Position numbers and translations under genes: made by a program. A DNA stretch of 64,000 nucleotides from Jhaorihella thermophila. GTDB lineage: Bacteria; Pseudomonadota; Alphaproteobacteria; Rhodobacterales; Rhodobacteraceae. The stretch covers positions 1 through 64,000 of the forward strand of contig NZ_FNVD01000001.1 in the NCBI RefSeq assembly GCF_900108275.1, read 5' to 3'. Within the stretch, counting starts at the first letter, position 1; each line of letters opens with the position of its first letter. This document shows positions 53,854 to 63,127 of the stretch, piece after piece. The notes below the pieces were generated by a model, which saw only the letters and a list, made by a program, of their open reading frames with translations, had not been told where the DNA came from and ran no database searches.

Positions 53854-54066
53854 TCAGCGCTTGCGGTCCTCGAGTTCGGAATTGAACAGCCGCAGGCGGT
53901 GGGTCAGGTTTTCGTGGTCGGTGACGCTGTCGAAATGTTCGAACAGAAAGGACAGTGCCTCGCCTTCGTCCAGCCCCGCCTCCTGCGCGAAACGGCGAAG
54001 CCGGCGATAGCCGTCTTCGGTCATGGCGATGGGAAAGCGGCGGGTCAGGCGAAAGCGTTTGGGCAT
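53854..54066 (-). CDS. Small conserved-looking protein, unknown function
   Basis: A 70-residue basic/acidic protein ([46 protein letters not shown]) with predicted helices and no membrane segment. The N-terminal strand-plus-two-helices pattern is faintly like ribbon-helix-helix DNA-binding proteins. It is packed between two acyl-CoA dehydrogenase genes (22 and 56 bases), so it is probably real and co-transcribed. I do not recognise its family. Confidence 0.6.
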   Translation of the reverse strand: MPKRFRLTRRFPIAMTEDGYRRLRRFAQEAGLDEGEALSFLFEHFDSVTDHENLTHRLRLFNSELEDRKR

Positions 54067-54122
54067 GTCTCCTCGCAGGTCGGGATGGCGGGCAGGGCGG
54101 GCGCGGGGCCCGCCCTCACCGC

Positions 54123-55904
54123 TCAGAAGTTGTCGGCGTCCAGCGCCATCACCGGGTCGGCGCCGCTCTGGATGCGGGCCAGGTGCATGGCCGTTGCCGG
54201 CAGCCGGCGTGCCATGTAGTAGCGCCCGGTGGCCAGCTTTGTCTCGTAGAACGCCGCGTCAGAGGCGCCGCACTCGAGCGCGGCGCGCGCGGCCTTGGCC
54301 ATCTGCGCCCACATCAGCCCCAGGCAGACATGACCGAACATGTGCATGAAGTCATAGGATCCCGCCAGCGCGTTGTCGGGGTTCTTCATGCCTTCGGCCA
54401 TGAAATACATCCCCGCCGCCTGCAGATCCTTGGACGCCGCCTTGAGCGGCTCGATAAAGTCGCGGTCATAGGCTTCGTCCTGCCCGGCGTTTTCCTTGAT
54501 GAAGGATTTCACCAGGTCAAAGAAGGCCATCACATGCTTGCCGCCGTCCTGGGCCAGCTTGCGGCCCACCAGGTCCAGCGCCTGCACGCCGTTGGCGCCT
54601 TCATAGATCATGGCGATCCGGGCGTCGCGCACGAACTGCGACATGCCCCATTCCTCGATATAGCCGTGCCCGCCATAGATCTGCTGGGCCTGCACGGTCA
54701 GGTCGAAGCCCTCGTCGGTGAGAAAGCCCTTGATGACCGGCGTCAGCAGCGAGATCAGTCCGTTCGCGGCCTCGTCTCCGCCGCGAACGTGGCGGTCGAT
54801 GAGCGTCGAGCCCCACAGCAGGAACGCGCGCGCGCCCTCGGTAAAGCTCTTCTGGTTCATCAGCATGCGTCGCACGTCGGGGTGCACGATCAACGGATCG
54901 GCCGGCCCGTCGGGGTTCTTGGGCCCCGTGACCGCGCGGCCCTGCAGGCGGTCACGGGCATAGGCCAGCGCGTTCTGATAGGCCACTTCTGCCTGGCTCA
55001 GGCCCTGCATGCCGACGCCGATCCGGGCTTCGTTCATCATCGTGAACATCGCCCGCATGCCCTTGTGTTCCTGGCCCAGCAGCCAACCCACCGCGCCGTC
55101 ATAGTTCATCACGCAGGTCGAGTTGCCGTGGATGCCCATCTTTTCCTCGATCTTGCCGACCGAGACGCCGTTGCGTTCGCCCAGCGTGCCGTCGGGATTG
55201 ACGAGGAACTTGGGCACGATGAACAGCGACACGCCCTTGATGCCCTCGGGGCCGCCGGGGATCTTGGCCAGAACGAGATGGACGATGTTCTCGGCCATGT
55301 CGTGTTCGCCGGAGGAGATGAAGATCTTCTGCCCGGTGATGCGATAGCTGCCATCCGCCTGCGGCTCGGCCTTGGTGCGCATGAGGCCGAGGTCGGTGCC
55401 GCAATGGGGTTCGGTCAGGTTCATGGTGCCGGTCCATTCGCAGGACACCATCTTGGGCAGCCAGGTGTTTTTCTGCTCTTCGGTGCCATGCGCCAGGATG
55501 GTCGAGGCCGCGCCGTGGGTCAGGCCCTGATACATGGTCAGCGAATGGTTCGCGGCACTGAACATCTCGCCGACGGCGGTGCCGATCACATAGGGCATGT
55601 TCTGCCCGCCATATTCCTCGGGCATGTCGAGCCCCGGCCAGCCGCCCTCCTTGATCTGTTCGAACGCCTCCTTGAACCCCGGCGGCGTGCGCACCACGCC
55701 GTTCTCGAGCCGGCAGCCCTCGCGGTCGCCGACCACGTTCAGGGGCGCCATGACCTCGGATGCGATCTTGCCGGCCTCTTCGAGGATGGCGTTGGTGAAA
55801 TCGGGCTCCAGTTCCCCATAGCCGGGGATGTCGGCCTCGGTCACCTTGAGAACCTCGTGCAGAACGAACTGCAGATCCTTGGTCGGGGCTGTGTAGCTGG
55901 GCAT
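54123..55904 (-). CDS. Acyl-CoA dehydrogenase, long form (DmdC-like)
   Basis: A 593-residue acyl-CoA dehydrogenase with an N-terminal segment ([18 protein letters not shown]), the FAD/substrate domain ([65 protein letters not shown]) and an extra C-terminal helical domain. This long architecture is shared with DmdC, the methylmercaptopropionyl-CoA dehydrogenase of DMSP breakdown, and with medium/long-chain enzymes; the sequence does not separate them. The ATG has GGAGAG upstream. The gene follows a MerR regulator. Confidence 0.9.
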   Translation of the reverse strand: MPSYTAPTKDLQFVLHEVLKVTEADIPGYGELEPDFTNAILEEAGKIASEVMAPLNVVGDREGCRLENGVVRTPPGFKEAFEQIKEGGWPGLDMPEEYGGQNMPYVIGTAVGEMFSAANHSLTMYQGLTHGAASTILAHGTEEQKNTWLPKMVSCEWTGTMNLTEPHCGTDLGLMRTKAEPQADGSYRITGQKIFISSGEHDMAENIVHLVLAKIPGGPEGIKGVSLFIVPKFLVNPDGTLGERNGVSVGKIEEKMGIHGNSTCVMNYDGAVGWLLGQEHKGMRAMFTMMNEARIGVGMQGLSQAEVAYQNALAYARDRLQGRAVTGPKNPDGPADPLIVHPDVRRMLMNQKSFTEGARAFLLWGSTLIDRHVRGGDEAANGLISLLTPVIKGFLTDEGFDLTVQAQQIYGGHGYIEEWGMSQFVRDARIAMIYEGANGVQALDLVGRKLAQDGGKHVMAFFDLVKSFIKENAGQDEAYDRDFIEPLKAASKDLQAAGMYFMAEGMKNPDNALAGSYDFMHMFGHVCLGLMWAQMAKAARAALECGASDAAFYETKLATGRYYMARRLPATAMHLARIQSGADPVMALDADNF

Positions 55905-55968
55905 TGGCGTCTCTCCGTGACGTTGATTGCGTTTCGGGGATTGCGTTTCGGGCGGTCGCAAGGGTGAC

Positions 55969-56370
55969 CTATTCGGCCGCCTTCTTCGTTTCCTCCATCG
56001 AGGCGAGCATCTGTTCGCCCCATTTGAGCTGTTCCTTCAGATCCGCGATCGCCTCGTCCAGTTCGGCGCGCTGGCGTTCCATGTCGGCCAGCCGCTCCAG
56101 CGCCACGTCATAGGCGCGCTGCAGCTGCGTGCGCTGCTGGTCGCCCACATGGTAGAGGTCCAGAAGCTGGCGGATCTCTTCAAGGCTGAAGCCGAAGCGC
56201 TTGCCGCGCAGGATCAGTTTCAGCCGCGCCCGGTCGCGCCGGGTGAAAAGCCGCTTCTGGCCTTCGCGGATCGGGAAAAGAAGCTCCTTGGATTCATAGA
56301 ACCGCAGCGTGCGCGGGGTCACACCGAACGCATCGCACATCTCGCGGATGGTCATCAGTTCTTCGGTCAT
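55969..56370 (-). CDS. MerR-family regulator, copy 1
   Basis: A 133-residue MerR regulator: winged helix-turn-helix [67 protein letters not shown], then a long dimerisation helix, with no metal-binding Cys. It resembles LiuR-type regulators of branched-chain and fatty-acid catabolism. The ATG at 56370 is chosen (GAAAGA upstream); an in-frame ATG at 56397 is also possible. It heads the acyl-CoA oxidation cluster and lies just downstream of its probable operators. A paralogue is encoded 222 bases upstream. Confidence 0.9.
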   Translation of the reverse strand: MTEELMTIREMCDAFGVTPRTLRFYESKELLFPIREGQKRLFTRRDRARLKLILRGKRFGFSLEEIRQLLDLYHVGDQQRTQLQRAYDVALERLADMERQRAELDEAIADLKEQLKWGEQMLASMEETKKAAE

Positions 56371-56439
56371 GGTTGCGTCTTTCTTCACCTGAGTCATGGC
56401 CTACAGGTGCTGCGGTTCCGCCGCGTTTACAACATCACT

Positions 56440-56485
56440 TTGACGTTTACGTAAGCCAGACGTCACGTCACGAAAAAGGTGACGT
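56440..56485. promoter_or_regulatory. Candidate MerR operators upstream of the oxidation cluster
   Basis: TTGACGTTTACGTAAG (56440-56455) matches 13 of 16 positions of the perfect palindrome TTTACGTTAACGTAAA, a form I associate with LiuR-type MerR sites. ACGTCAC / GTGACGT (56465-56471, 56479-56485) is a second inverted repeat. Direct repeats AACATCACT (56431-56439 and 56486-56494) frame the region. Confidence 0.5.
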
Positions 56486-56592
56486 AACATCACTGCGCGT
56501 CAAGTATCGAAGCCGCAAAAAAGTTGCCCGCGGGCGCGTCGCTCCGCGCGGGGCAAAGTCCCCTCCTGGGGCAATTTCGTTTCGTTTCGGGA

Positions 56593-56961
56593 CTATTCGG
56601 CGCCTTTGAGTGCGACTTCGCGCAGTGCCTTCAACTCGTCCATCGCCTCGTCGATCTGGGCGCGCTGGGTCTCGAGTTCCTTCATCTGGCGGTCGGCCAT
56701 CTCGACAAAAGCGGCCATCTGCGCCTTGGTGCCCTCGTTTTCGTAGATCAGCAGCCACTGGCGGATTTCTTCGAGCTGAAAGCCGAACTTTCGCCCGCGC
56801 AGGATCAGCTTCATCCGGGCCACTTCGCGGGGGCCGTAGAAACGCGACCGGCCTTCGCGCTCGGGCTGGAGCAGTTCAATGTACTCGTAGTAACGCAACG
56901 TGCGCGGCGTCACGTCGAACTTGGCGCACATCTCCTTGAACGAAAGTCGCGTCTCTGACAT
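56593..56961 (-). CDS. MerR-family regulator, copy 2
   Basis: A 122-residue MerR regulator: SFKEMCAKFDVTPRTLRYYEYIELLQPEREGRSRFYGPREVARMKLILRGRKFGFQLEEIRQWLLIYE plus a C-terminal dimerisation helix. It is clearly a paralogue of the regulator at 55969-56370, differing mainly in the loop after the wing and in the length of the tail. The pair, oriented the same way with operator-like sites between them, suggests two related regulators sharing control of acyl-CoA metabolism. Confidence 0.9.
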   Translation of the reverse strand: MSETRLSFKEMCAKFDVTPRTLRYYEYIELLQPEREGRSRFYGPREVARMKLILRGRKFGFQLEEIRQWLLIYENEGTKAQMAAFVEMADRQMKELETQRAQIDEAMDELKALREVALKGAE

Positions 56962-57080
56962 TCCGGCATCTCCTCGCGGGCAAACTATGCGCTGCCTTCT
57001 GCAAGTGCAACAGCCGGTCTTGCCCTTGGCCCGCGGTGCGGCCCATAAAGGCGGCGACGAACAGGCAGGAGACGGCCCCG

Positions 57081-57503
57081 GTGGCGAACAAGACGAAACT
57101 GGCGCGGCAATTCATCGAGGCGATCCCGCATGCACGGGCGCTGGGCATGGAACTGACCGAGATCGGAGAAGGGCGGGCCGTGATCCGCATGCCCTATGAC
57201 GAAAAGCTGATCGGCGACCCGGACACCGGGGTCATTCACGGCGGCGCGGTGTCGGCGCTGATGGATACCTGCTGCGGCGCGGCGGTGATGAGCCACCGCT
57301 CGGCCCCCGGCGGCACGGCGACGATCGATCTGCGCATCGACTACATGCGCGCGGCCACGCCCGGTCAGGCGGTGGTGGTCACCGCGGTCTGCCACCACAT
57401 TACCCGCAACGTGGCCTTCGTGCGCGCCACCGCCACCGACGATGACACCGACCGCCCCGTCGCCACCGCGACCGGCGCCTTTACCGTGGAGAAAGGATTT
57501 TGA
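57081..57503 (+). CDS. PaaI-family thioesterase, copy 1
   Basis: A 140-residue hot-dog-fold thioesterase. The helix motif GVIHGGAVSALMDTCCGAAVM with the following TIDLRIDYMRAATPGQ strand is typical of PaaI/YbgC-like acyl-CoA thioesterases. The GTG at 57081 (AGGAGA upstream) is preferred over an ATG at 57036 whose extra residues are unlike the family. It is divergent from the MerR genes and overlaps the next thioesterase gene. Confidence 0.85.
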   Translation: MANKTKLARQFIEAIPHARALGMELTEIGEGRAVIRMPYDEKLIGDPDTGVIHGGAVSALMDTCCGAAVMSHRSAPGGTATIDLRIDYMRAATPGQAVVVTAVCHHITRNVAFVRATATDDDTDRPVATATGAFTVEKGF

Positions 57504-58021
57504 CCCGCAAACGTCCCGAACCCATGCAGGTGGTCAAGCAGCGTCGCGATGCGGCGCTGAATGCGCTGGTTCATGGGGTGCCTTACATCCGCTTTCTCGG
57601 CATCGAGTTCGACCGGCGCGGCGATGAGCTGACGGCGGTGCTGAACTATTCCGAGGACCTGATCGGCAACCCGTTCCTGCCGGCGATCCACGGTGGCGTG
57701 ACGGCGGCGTTTCTAGAGGTGACGGCGATCATCACGCTGGCCTGGACCAACCTGTTCCCGCTGATCGAATCGGGCGAGATCGACGCCGAGGAAATGGCCG
57801 AGGGCAAGCTGCCGCGGCTGCCGCGCACCATCGATTTCACGGTGGACTACCTGCGGTCGGGCCTGCCGCGCGACGCCTATGCGCGGGCGCGGGTCAGCCG
57901 GTCGGGACGGCGCTATGCCTCGGTCCATGTCGAGGCCTGGCAGGATCATCACGCCAAGCACTTCGCCCAGGCCACCGGCCATTTCCTGATGCCGCCGCCG
58001 ATCGTGAGCAACGGTGACTGA
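57500..58021 (+). CDS. PaaI-family thioesterase, copy 2
   Basis: A 173-residue hot-dog thioesterase. IGNPFLPAIHGGVTAAFLEVTAIITLAW and RTIDFTVDYLRSGLPRDAYARARV line up with copy 1. The TTG at 57500 overlaps the first gene's stop; an ATG at 57524 (MQVVKQRRDAALN) is the alternative. Two adjacent PaaI proteins could form a hetero-oligomer, as some hot-dog enzymes do. Its end overlaps the MATE gene start by 8 bases. Confidence 0.83.
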   Translation: MTRKRPEPMQVVKQRRDAALNALVHGVPYIRFLGIEFDRRGDELTAVLNYSEDLIGNPFLPAIHGGVTAAFLEVTAIITLAWTNLFPLIESGEIDAEEMAEGKLPRLPRTIDFTVDYLRSGLPRDAYARARVSRSGRRYASVHVEAWQDHHAKHFAQATGHFLMPPPIVSNGD

Positions 58022-59345
58022 CACGGCAACTGGCACGGCGGCCCCGCTGACCCACCGGCGGGTTCTGAACATCGCGATTCCGATCGTGCTGTCCAACGTG
58101 ACGGTGCCGATCCTGGGCGCGGTCGATACCGGCGTCGTCGGCCAGATGGGCACCGCCGCCCCCATCGGCGCGGTGGGGCTGGGCGCGACGATCCTGACCG
58201 CGATCTACTGGGTCTTCGGGTTCCTGCGCATGGGCACGACCGGGCTGACCGGACAGGCGATCGGGGCCGGGGACCGGGCCGAGGCCGCCGCGCTGCTGAC
58301 GCGCGCGCTGCTGATCGGGACCGTGGCCGGCGCGGTTCTGATCGGGCTGCAACTGCCCCTTTTCGCAGCGGCCTTCGCCGTATCGCCGGCCAGCCCCGAG
58401 GTCGAGGCGCTGGCCCGCGATTATCTGCGCATCCGCATATGGTCGGCCCCCGCCGCCATCGCGCTCTACGGGATCACCGGCTGGCTGATCGCGCAGGAGC
58501 GCACCCGCGCGGTGCTCTTGCTGCAGCTATGGATGAACGGACTCAACATCCTGCTGGATATGTGGTTCGTGCTGGGGCTGGGCTGGGGCGTGCGGGGTGT
58601 GGCCATCGCCACCTTCGCGGCGGAATGGTCGGGCCTTGCGCTGGGGCTCTGGGCCTGCCGCGCGGCGTTTGCAGGGCCCGGCTGGCGCGACCCGCGCCGC
58701 CTGTTCGCCCGCGACCGGCTGCGCCACATGGCGTCGGTCAATTCGGATATCCTGATCCGGTCCCTGCTGCTTCAGGCCATCTTCGTCTCCTTCATGCTGG
58801 TCGGCGCAGGCTTCGGCGACGTGACGCTGGCGGCAAACCAGGTGCTGATGCAGTTTCTCGGCATCACGGCCTATGCGCTCGACGGTTTTGCCTTCGCCGC
58901 CGAGGCGATGGTGGCCCAGGCGCTGGGCGCGCGCGATCCCGCCCGCCTGCGCCGGGCGGCGGTGATGACCTCCCTATGGGGCGCGTTCAGCTCGGTCGCG
59001 CTGGCGTCGGCATTCGCGCTGGCGGGGGGCGCGATCATCGACCTGATGGCCAGGGCCGCGGATGTCCGGGCCGAGGCGCGTCTGTTCCTGCCCTGGATGG
59101 TAGCCGCGCCGCTCGTGGGCTGGGTGTCGTGGATGCTGGACGGTATCTTCATTGGCGCCACGGCGGCGCGCGACATGCGCAACATGATGCTGGTCAGTGC
59201 GGCGATCTATGCCGCCGCCGTCGCCGCCCTCGTGCCCGCCTTCGGCAATCACGGGCTGTGGCTGGCGCTGTTGGTGTCCTTCGTGGCGCGCGGCGCGACG
59301 CTGGCGGTCCGATACCCGGCGATCGAGGCCCGCGCCGCGCGCTGA
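58014..59345 (+). CDS. MATE-family efflux transporter (DinF-like)
   Basis: A 443-residue membrane transporter with about 12 segments and the DinF-type start NIAIPIVLSNVTVPILGAVDTGVVGQMG, then TGLTGQAIGAGDR and LAANQVLMQFLGITAYALDGFAFAAEAMVAQALGARD. It uses a GTG start (58014) overlapping the upstream thioesterase gene. Compared with the NorM-like protein at 10157-11524 it is a different MATE branch. The substrate is unknown; operon context with thioesterases is probably incidental. Confidence 0.9.
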   Translation: MTDTATGTAAPLTHRRVLNIAIPIVLSNVTVPILGAVDTGVVGQMGTAAPIGAVGLGATILTAIYWVFGFLRMGTTGLTGQAIGAGDRAEAAALLTRALLIGTVAGAVLIGLQLPLFAAAFAVSPASPEVEALARDYLRIRIWSAPAAIALYGITGWLIAQERTRAVLLLQLWMNGLNILLDMWFVLGLGWGVRGVAIATFAAEWSGLALGLWACRAAFAGPGWRDPRRLFARDRLRHMASVNSDILIRSLLLQAIFVSFMLVGAGFGDVTLAANQVLMQFLGITAYALDGFAFAAEAMVAQALGARDPARLRRAAVMTSLWGAFSSVALASAFALAGGAIIDLMARAADVRAEARLFLPWMVAAPLVGWVSWMLDGIFIGATAARDMRNMMLVSAAIYAAAVAALVPAFGNHGLWLALLVSFVARGATLAVRYPAIEARAAR

Positions 59346-59421
59346 GGCTCGCCGCCCGCCCTTCGCGACCGGGGACGCACCAAAGGTCCAGCGAAAATGT
59401 GCCGCATGGCGACGGCTCCGT

Positions 59422-60534
59422 TCAGAACGGCCCGTCTTCCAGCACCCCGTCCGCGCTCATCTGAGCGTAAAGCAACCCTTCCCGTAGCCCCCGGTCCGCC
59501 ACCGACAGCCGGTCCGTCGGCCAGCACCGCAGAAGCGCCTGCAGGATGGCTGACCCGGACATGATCAGCGCGTGCCGGTCCTCGCCGATCCGCGGATCGC
59601 GCCGCCGCCCCGCCGGTCCCAGCTGCAGATAGCGCCGGATCACCCGGTCGATCTGGTCGGAAGTCATCCGCAGCCCGTCCACCTTGGTCCGGTCATAACG
59701 CTTCAGCCCCAGATGCGACGCCGCCACGGTGGTCACCGTGCCCGAGGTGCCGACGATCTGGAACCGCTCGCGTTCCTGCTCGCCGTGATAGGGGGCAAAG
59801 TCGGAAAGGTTCTCCTCGAAATACCAGCTCATCAGCGCGAACCGTGCCGCATCGTCCTGCACGTCGTTGAACTGGTCGCGCAACGTCGCCACCCCCAGCG
59901 GAACCGAGATCCAGTCCACCACCTTGGCCACCGGGAACGGGCTTTCGGACGGGTGGAACCCCGCGTGCAGCCGCATGATCGAGGCCGGCCGGTCGCGGCG
60001 CGGCACCGCCGACAAATCGATCCAGACCAGCTCGGTCGAGCCGCCGCCGATATCCACAACCAAAAGTTGTTCGGTCTTGGTGCTGACCAGCGGCGCGCAG
60101 GAAATCACCGCCAGCCGCGCCTCTTCCTCGGGTTCGATGATCTCCAGCGTCAGCCCGGTCTCGCGCTTGATCCGCCGGATGAACTCGGAGGCGTTCTTCG
60201 CCCGCCGGCAGGCCTCGGTGGCCACCAGCCGCATCCGCGTGACCTTGTTGCGCTTGATCTTCTGCTGGCAGATCCGCAGCGCCTGGATGGTGCGCGCCAT
60301 GGATGCCCGCGACAGCCGGCCGGTGCGTTCCAGCCCCGCGCCCAGCTGGACGGACTTGGAAAAGCTGTCCACGACATGAAACCCACTGCCCTTGGGTTGG
60401 GCAATGAGCATGCGACAACTGTTCGTGCCCAGATCCAGCGCGGCATAGAGCGCATCCGGATCGGGCGGATTCGGGGCGGGGGTATCGACCGGTTTCGGGA
60501 ACGCGCCCGCACCCTTGGAGCGCCTGGGCGCCAT
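59422..60534 (-). CDS. Ppx/GppA-family exopolyphosphatase
   Basis: A 370-residue ASKHA-fold phosphatase. ALDLGTNSCRMLIA (phosphate 1), LLVVDIGGGSTELVWID (phosphate 2) and QIVGTSGTVTTVAASHLGL are visible. It hydrolyses polyphosphate or pppGpp. The start at 60534 (MAPRRSKGAG) is chosen; about 25 basic/Pro-rich residues precede the fold. With two PPK2 genes in the window it points to active polyphosphate turnover. It is divergent from the methyl-transfer operon. Confidence 0.92.
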   Translation of the reverse strand: MAPRRSKGAGAFPKPVDTPAPNPPDPDALYAALDLGTNSCRMLIAQPKGSGFHVVDSFSKSVQLGAGLERTGRLSRASMARTIQALRICQQKIKRNKVTRMRLVATEACRRAKNASEFIRRIKRETGLTLEIIEPEEEARLAVISCAPLVSTKTEQLLVVDIGGGSTELVWIDLSAVPRRDRPASIMRLHAGFHPSESPFPVAKVVDWISVPLGVATLRDQFNDVQDDAARFALMSWYFEENLSDFAPYHGEQERERFQIVGTSGTVTTVAASHLGLKRYDRTKVDGLRMTSDQIDRVIRRYLQLGPAGRRRDPRIGEDRHALIMSGSAILQALLRCWPTDRLSVADRGLREGLLYAQMSADGVLEDGPF

Positions 60535-60799
60535 CTCAACACGCCCTCCGATTTCAAGTTGCCTTGACAATAGGTGCGCGCGCCGCGTCCCGCAAGGCGC
60601 ATCATCGCATGGATTTCCTGAACCCTGACGACATTCATCATTTTCATGAGAAATTCGATGCCCGCCCCGGCTGGAACCGCCGGGCACGGGCGGGTTACAC
60701 AGGGCAGGGGCGTCGTTCTCGCCGCGCGTTCTGTCGAAAACAGGCGCCGCCCTGCCCAAATGGTGGATTACACAGGGCCATCGAAACGAGGAATCAGAC

Positions 60800-61096
60800 A
60801 TGCCCGAGGTCACCATCGTCTACTGGCGCGACATCCCGGCTCAGGTCATCGTCGGCAAGGGCCGCCGCGGCGCGAAGAAGCCGTTGCCGGAACGGTTCGA
60901 GCAGGCCATAGACCGCGCCGCGATGAAGGTGGGCGCACGGGACACGGACGCCTATCTGGCGGAATGGCGCAAGGCCGCGCCCTACACGGTCGAAGGCGAC
61001 CCGGCCGCCGTGGCCGAGGCCGAAGCGGCACGTCTGGAGGCCGAGTATGACGGGGACCGCCTGCGGACCCTGATCGAGAACGATGGTTGGGCATGA
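60800..61096 (+). CDS. Virulence-factor-family (PF13769-like) small protein
   Basis: A 98-residue protein of the family labelled virulence factor (VTIVYWRDIPAQVIVGKGRRGAKKPLPERFEQAIDRAAMKVGARDTDAYLAEW), which in Rhodobacteraceae usually neighbours methylenetetrahydrofolate reductase and methyltetrahydrofolate methyltransferase genes, as here. It is probably an accessory of corrinoid or methyl transfer; no direct function is known to me. It ends 26 bases before the reductase start. Confidence 0.8.
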   Translation: MPEVTIVYWRDIPAQVIVGKGRRGAKKPLPERFEQAIDRAAMKVGARDTDAYLAEWRKAAPYTVEGDPAAVAEAEAARLEAEYDGDRLRTLIENDGWA

Positions 61097-61122
61097 CGCC
61101 CAGGGCGCTATGGGAGGCCGCG

Positions 61123-62052
61123 ATGGCTCTTTTGAACTTCAGAAAGCGTGAAACGTCCCGCGAAACCCCAGTCAACGGGCAGCTCGAGGCGTTCCTCAAG
61201 GGCTATTCGATCGAGGTGATGCCGCGCACCGCGGCCAAGGTGGAAAACTTCCGCGACCTGCTGCCCGAGGGCACGCGGGTCTACATCGCCCATATCGAGG
61301 GCACGCCGATCGAGGACATGGTCGCCACCGCCAGACGGCTCGCCGACGAAGGCTATCGGGTCATGCCGCATTTCCCGGCCCGGATCATCAAGGACGCGGC
61401 CACGCTGGCCGACTGGATCGCCCGCTATCAGGGCGAGGCGGGCGTGGACCAGGCGCTGCTGCTGGCCGGCGGGGTCGCGAAACCGGTGGGCGACTTCCAC
61501 AGCTCGATGCAGCTGGTCGAGACGGGCCTGTTCGACAAGGCCGGGTTCAAGCGCCTGCACTTTGCCGGCCACCCCGAGGGCAACAAGGACATCGACCCCG
61601 ACGGCTCGACCCGCAATGTGGACGCGGCGCTGCGGTGGAAGCAGAATTTCGCCGAGCAGACCGACGCGCAGGTGGCGCTGGCGACCCAGTTCGCCTTTGA
61701 TGCGAAACCGATCATCAAATGGGCCGACAGCCTGCGCGAGGCCGGAATCACCATCCCCGTGCATATCGGCATCGCCGGGCCGGCCAAGCTGCAGACGCTC
61801 ATCAAGTTCGCCATCGCCTGCGGCGTCGGGCCGTCGCTCAAGGTGCTGCAAAAGCGCGCGATGGACGTCTCCAAGCTCATGCTGCCCTACGAGCCGACCG
61901 AGGTGCTGACGGAACTCGCCGCGCACAAGGCCGCCAACCCCGATTTCAACATCGAGAAGGTTCACTTCTTCCCGCTGGGCGGCATCAAGGCCAATGCCCA
62001 ATGGGCCATCGATCACGGGGGCGCATCGACCCGCCCCGCCAACGCAAGCTGA
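61123..62052 (+). CDS. Methylenetetrahydrofolate reductase-like protein
   Basis: A 309-residue TIM-barrel protein of the MTHFR family (MPRTAAKVENFRDLLPEGTRVYIAHIEG; GYRVMPHFPARIIKDAATLADWI; HFAGHPEGNKDID; VHIGIAGPAKLQTLIKFAIACGVG). It would reduce methylene-THF to methyl-THF for methionine synthesis or demethylation in reverse. The start at 61123 follows GGGAGG; an in-frame ATG at 61087 overlaps the previous gene. It is an atypical MetF branch and is followed 10 bases later by a methyl-THF methyltransferase gene. Confidence 0.85.
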   Translation: MALLNFRKRETSRETPVNGQLEAFLKGYSIEVMPRTAAKVENFRDLLPEGTRVYIAHIEGTPIEDMVATARRLADEGYRVMPHFPARIIKDAATLADWIARYQGEAGVDQALLLAGGVAKPVGDFHSSMQLVETGLFDKAGFKRLHFAGHPEGNKDIDPDGSTRNVDAALRWKQNFAEQTDAQVALATQFAFDAKPIIKWADSLREAGITIPVHIGIAGPAKLQTLIKFAIACGVGPSLKVLQKRAMDVSKLMLPYEPTEVLTELAAHKAANPDFNIEKVHFFPLGGIKANAQWAIDHGGASTRPANAS

Positions 62053-62062
62053 AAGGCCGCAC

Positions 62063-63127
62063 ATGACCCGCACCATCGTTGAAAGCAAGACCAAGACCGC
62101 GATCATCGGCTTTGATCAGCCGTTCTGCGTGATCGGCGAGCGGATCAATCCGACGGGCCGCAAGAAACTGGCCGCGGAGCTGGAGGCCGGGGATTTCTCG
62201 ACCGTGGAAAAGGACGCGCTGGCCCAGGTCGCGGCCGGGGCGACCGTGCTCGATATCAATGCGGGCGTGGTCTACAACTCCAACCCCAACCCAAACGAGA
62301 CCGAGCCGCCGCTCATGCGCAAGATCGTCGAGCTGGTTCAGGGGCTGGTGGACGTGCCGCTGTGCATCGACAGCTCGGTGCCCGGCGCGCTCGAGGCGGG
62401 GCTCGAGGCGGCCGAGGGCCGACCGCTTCTGAACTCGGTCACGGGCGAGGAAGAGCGGCTGGAACAGATCCTGCCGCTGGTCAAGAAATACAACGTGCCG
62501 GTGGTGGCGATCTCGAACGACGACACCGGGATTTCCGAAGACCCCGACGTCCGGTTCGCGGTGGCCAAAAAGATCGTCGAGCGCGCCGCCGATTACGGCA
62601 TCCCCGCCCACGACATCGTGGTGGACCCGCTGGTGATGCCGATCGGTGCGATGGCGACGGCGGGCCAGCAGGTGTTTGCCCTGGTCCGCCGCCTGCGCGA
62701 GGAACTGGGCGTCAACACCACCTGCGGGGCGTCCAACATCAGCTTTGGCCTGCCCAACCGCCACGGGATCAACAACGCGTTCCTGCCGATGGCGATGGCC
62801 GCCGGCATGACCAGCGCGATCATGAACCCGGTGGCGCTGCCGGTGACGCAGAAAAAGATCGCCGAGAAGAAGGCCGAGGTCGCCGCCGCCGGCATCATCG
62901 TGCCCGAGGACATGGACGACGAAACCTTCGTCACGATCTTCGGCATGGGCTCGACCAAGCCGCGCGCGGGCAAGGAAATGCAGGCGATCCGCGCCGCCAA
63001 CCTGCTGATGAACCAGGACCCGCACGGGGCCGAGTGGATCAAGTTCAACAAGCCTCCCGCGGCACCGGGCGCCGAGGCCGCCGGCGGTCGCCGCGGCCGG
63101 GCAGGGTCGCGCCGTCGCCGCGCCTGA
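62063..63127 (+). CDS. Methyltetrahydrofolate:corrinoid methyltransferase (MetH pterin-domain-like)
   Basis: A 354-residue pterin-binding TIM barrel related to the methyl-THF domain of MetH and to AcsE/MtrH-type methyltransferases: VIGERINPTGRKKLAAELEAG, DINAGV, PLCIDSS, ISNDDTGISEDP, DIVVDPLVMPIGAMA, CGASNISFGLPNRHGINNAFLPMAMAAGM and NPV. It moves the methyl group between methyl-THF and a corrinoid protein that is not in the window. The last 20 residues are Gly/Arg-rich. With the MTHFR gene it forms a C1 unit of the methionine or methyl-catabolism pathway. A terminator follows. Confidence 0.88.
   Translation: MTRTIVESKTKTAIIGFDQPFCVIGERINPTGRKKLAAELEAGDFSTVEKDALAQVAAGATVLDINAGVVYNSNPNPNETEPPLMRKIVELVQGLVDVPLCIDSSVPGALEAGLEAAEGRPLLNSVTGEEERLEQILPLVKKYNVPVVAISNDDTGISEDPDVRFAVAKKIVERAADYGIPAHDIVVDPLVMPIGAMATAGQQVFALVRRLREELGVNTTCGASNISFGLPNRHGINNAFLPMAMAAGMTSAIMNPVALPVTQKKIAEKKAEVAAAGIIVPEDMDDETFVTIFGMGSTKPRAGKEMQAIRAANLLMNQDPHGAEWIKFNKPPAAPGAEAAGGRRGRAGSRRRRA

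Noticed and set aside
60695-60778. Direct repeat TTACACAGGGC at 60695-60705 and 60768-60778
   Set aside because: Only 11 bases, two copies, no other structure; too little to interpret, although it lies in a promoter region.
60609-60780. Short open frame in the 5' region of the virulence-factor operon
   Set aside because: Starts with a plausible ATG but has no ribosome site, its continuation overlaps the next gene out of frame, and no motif is present.
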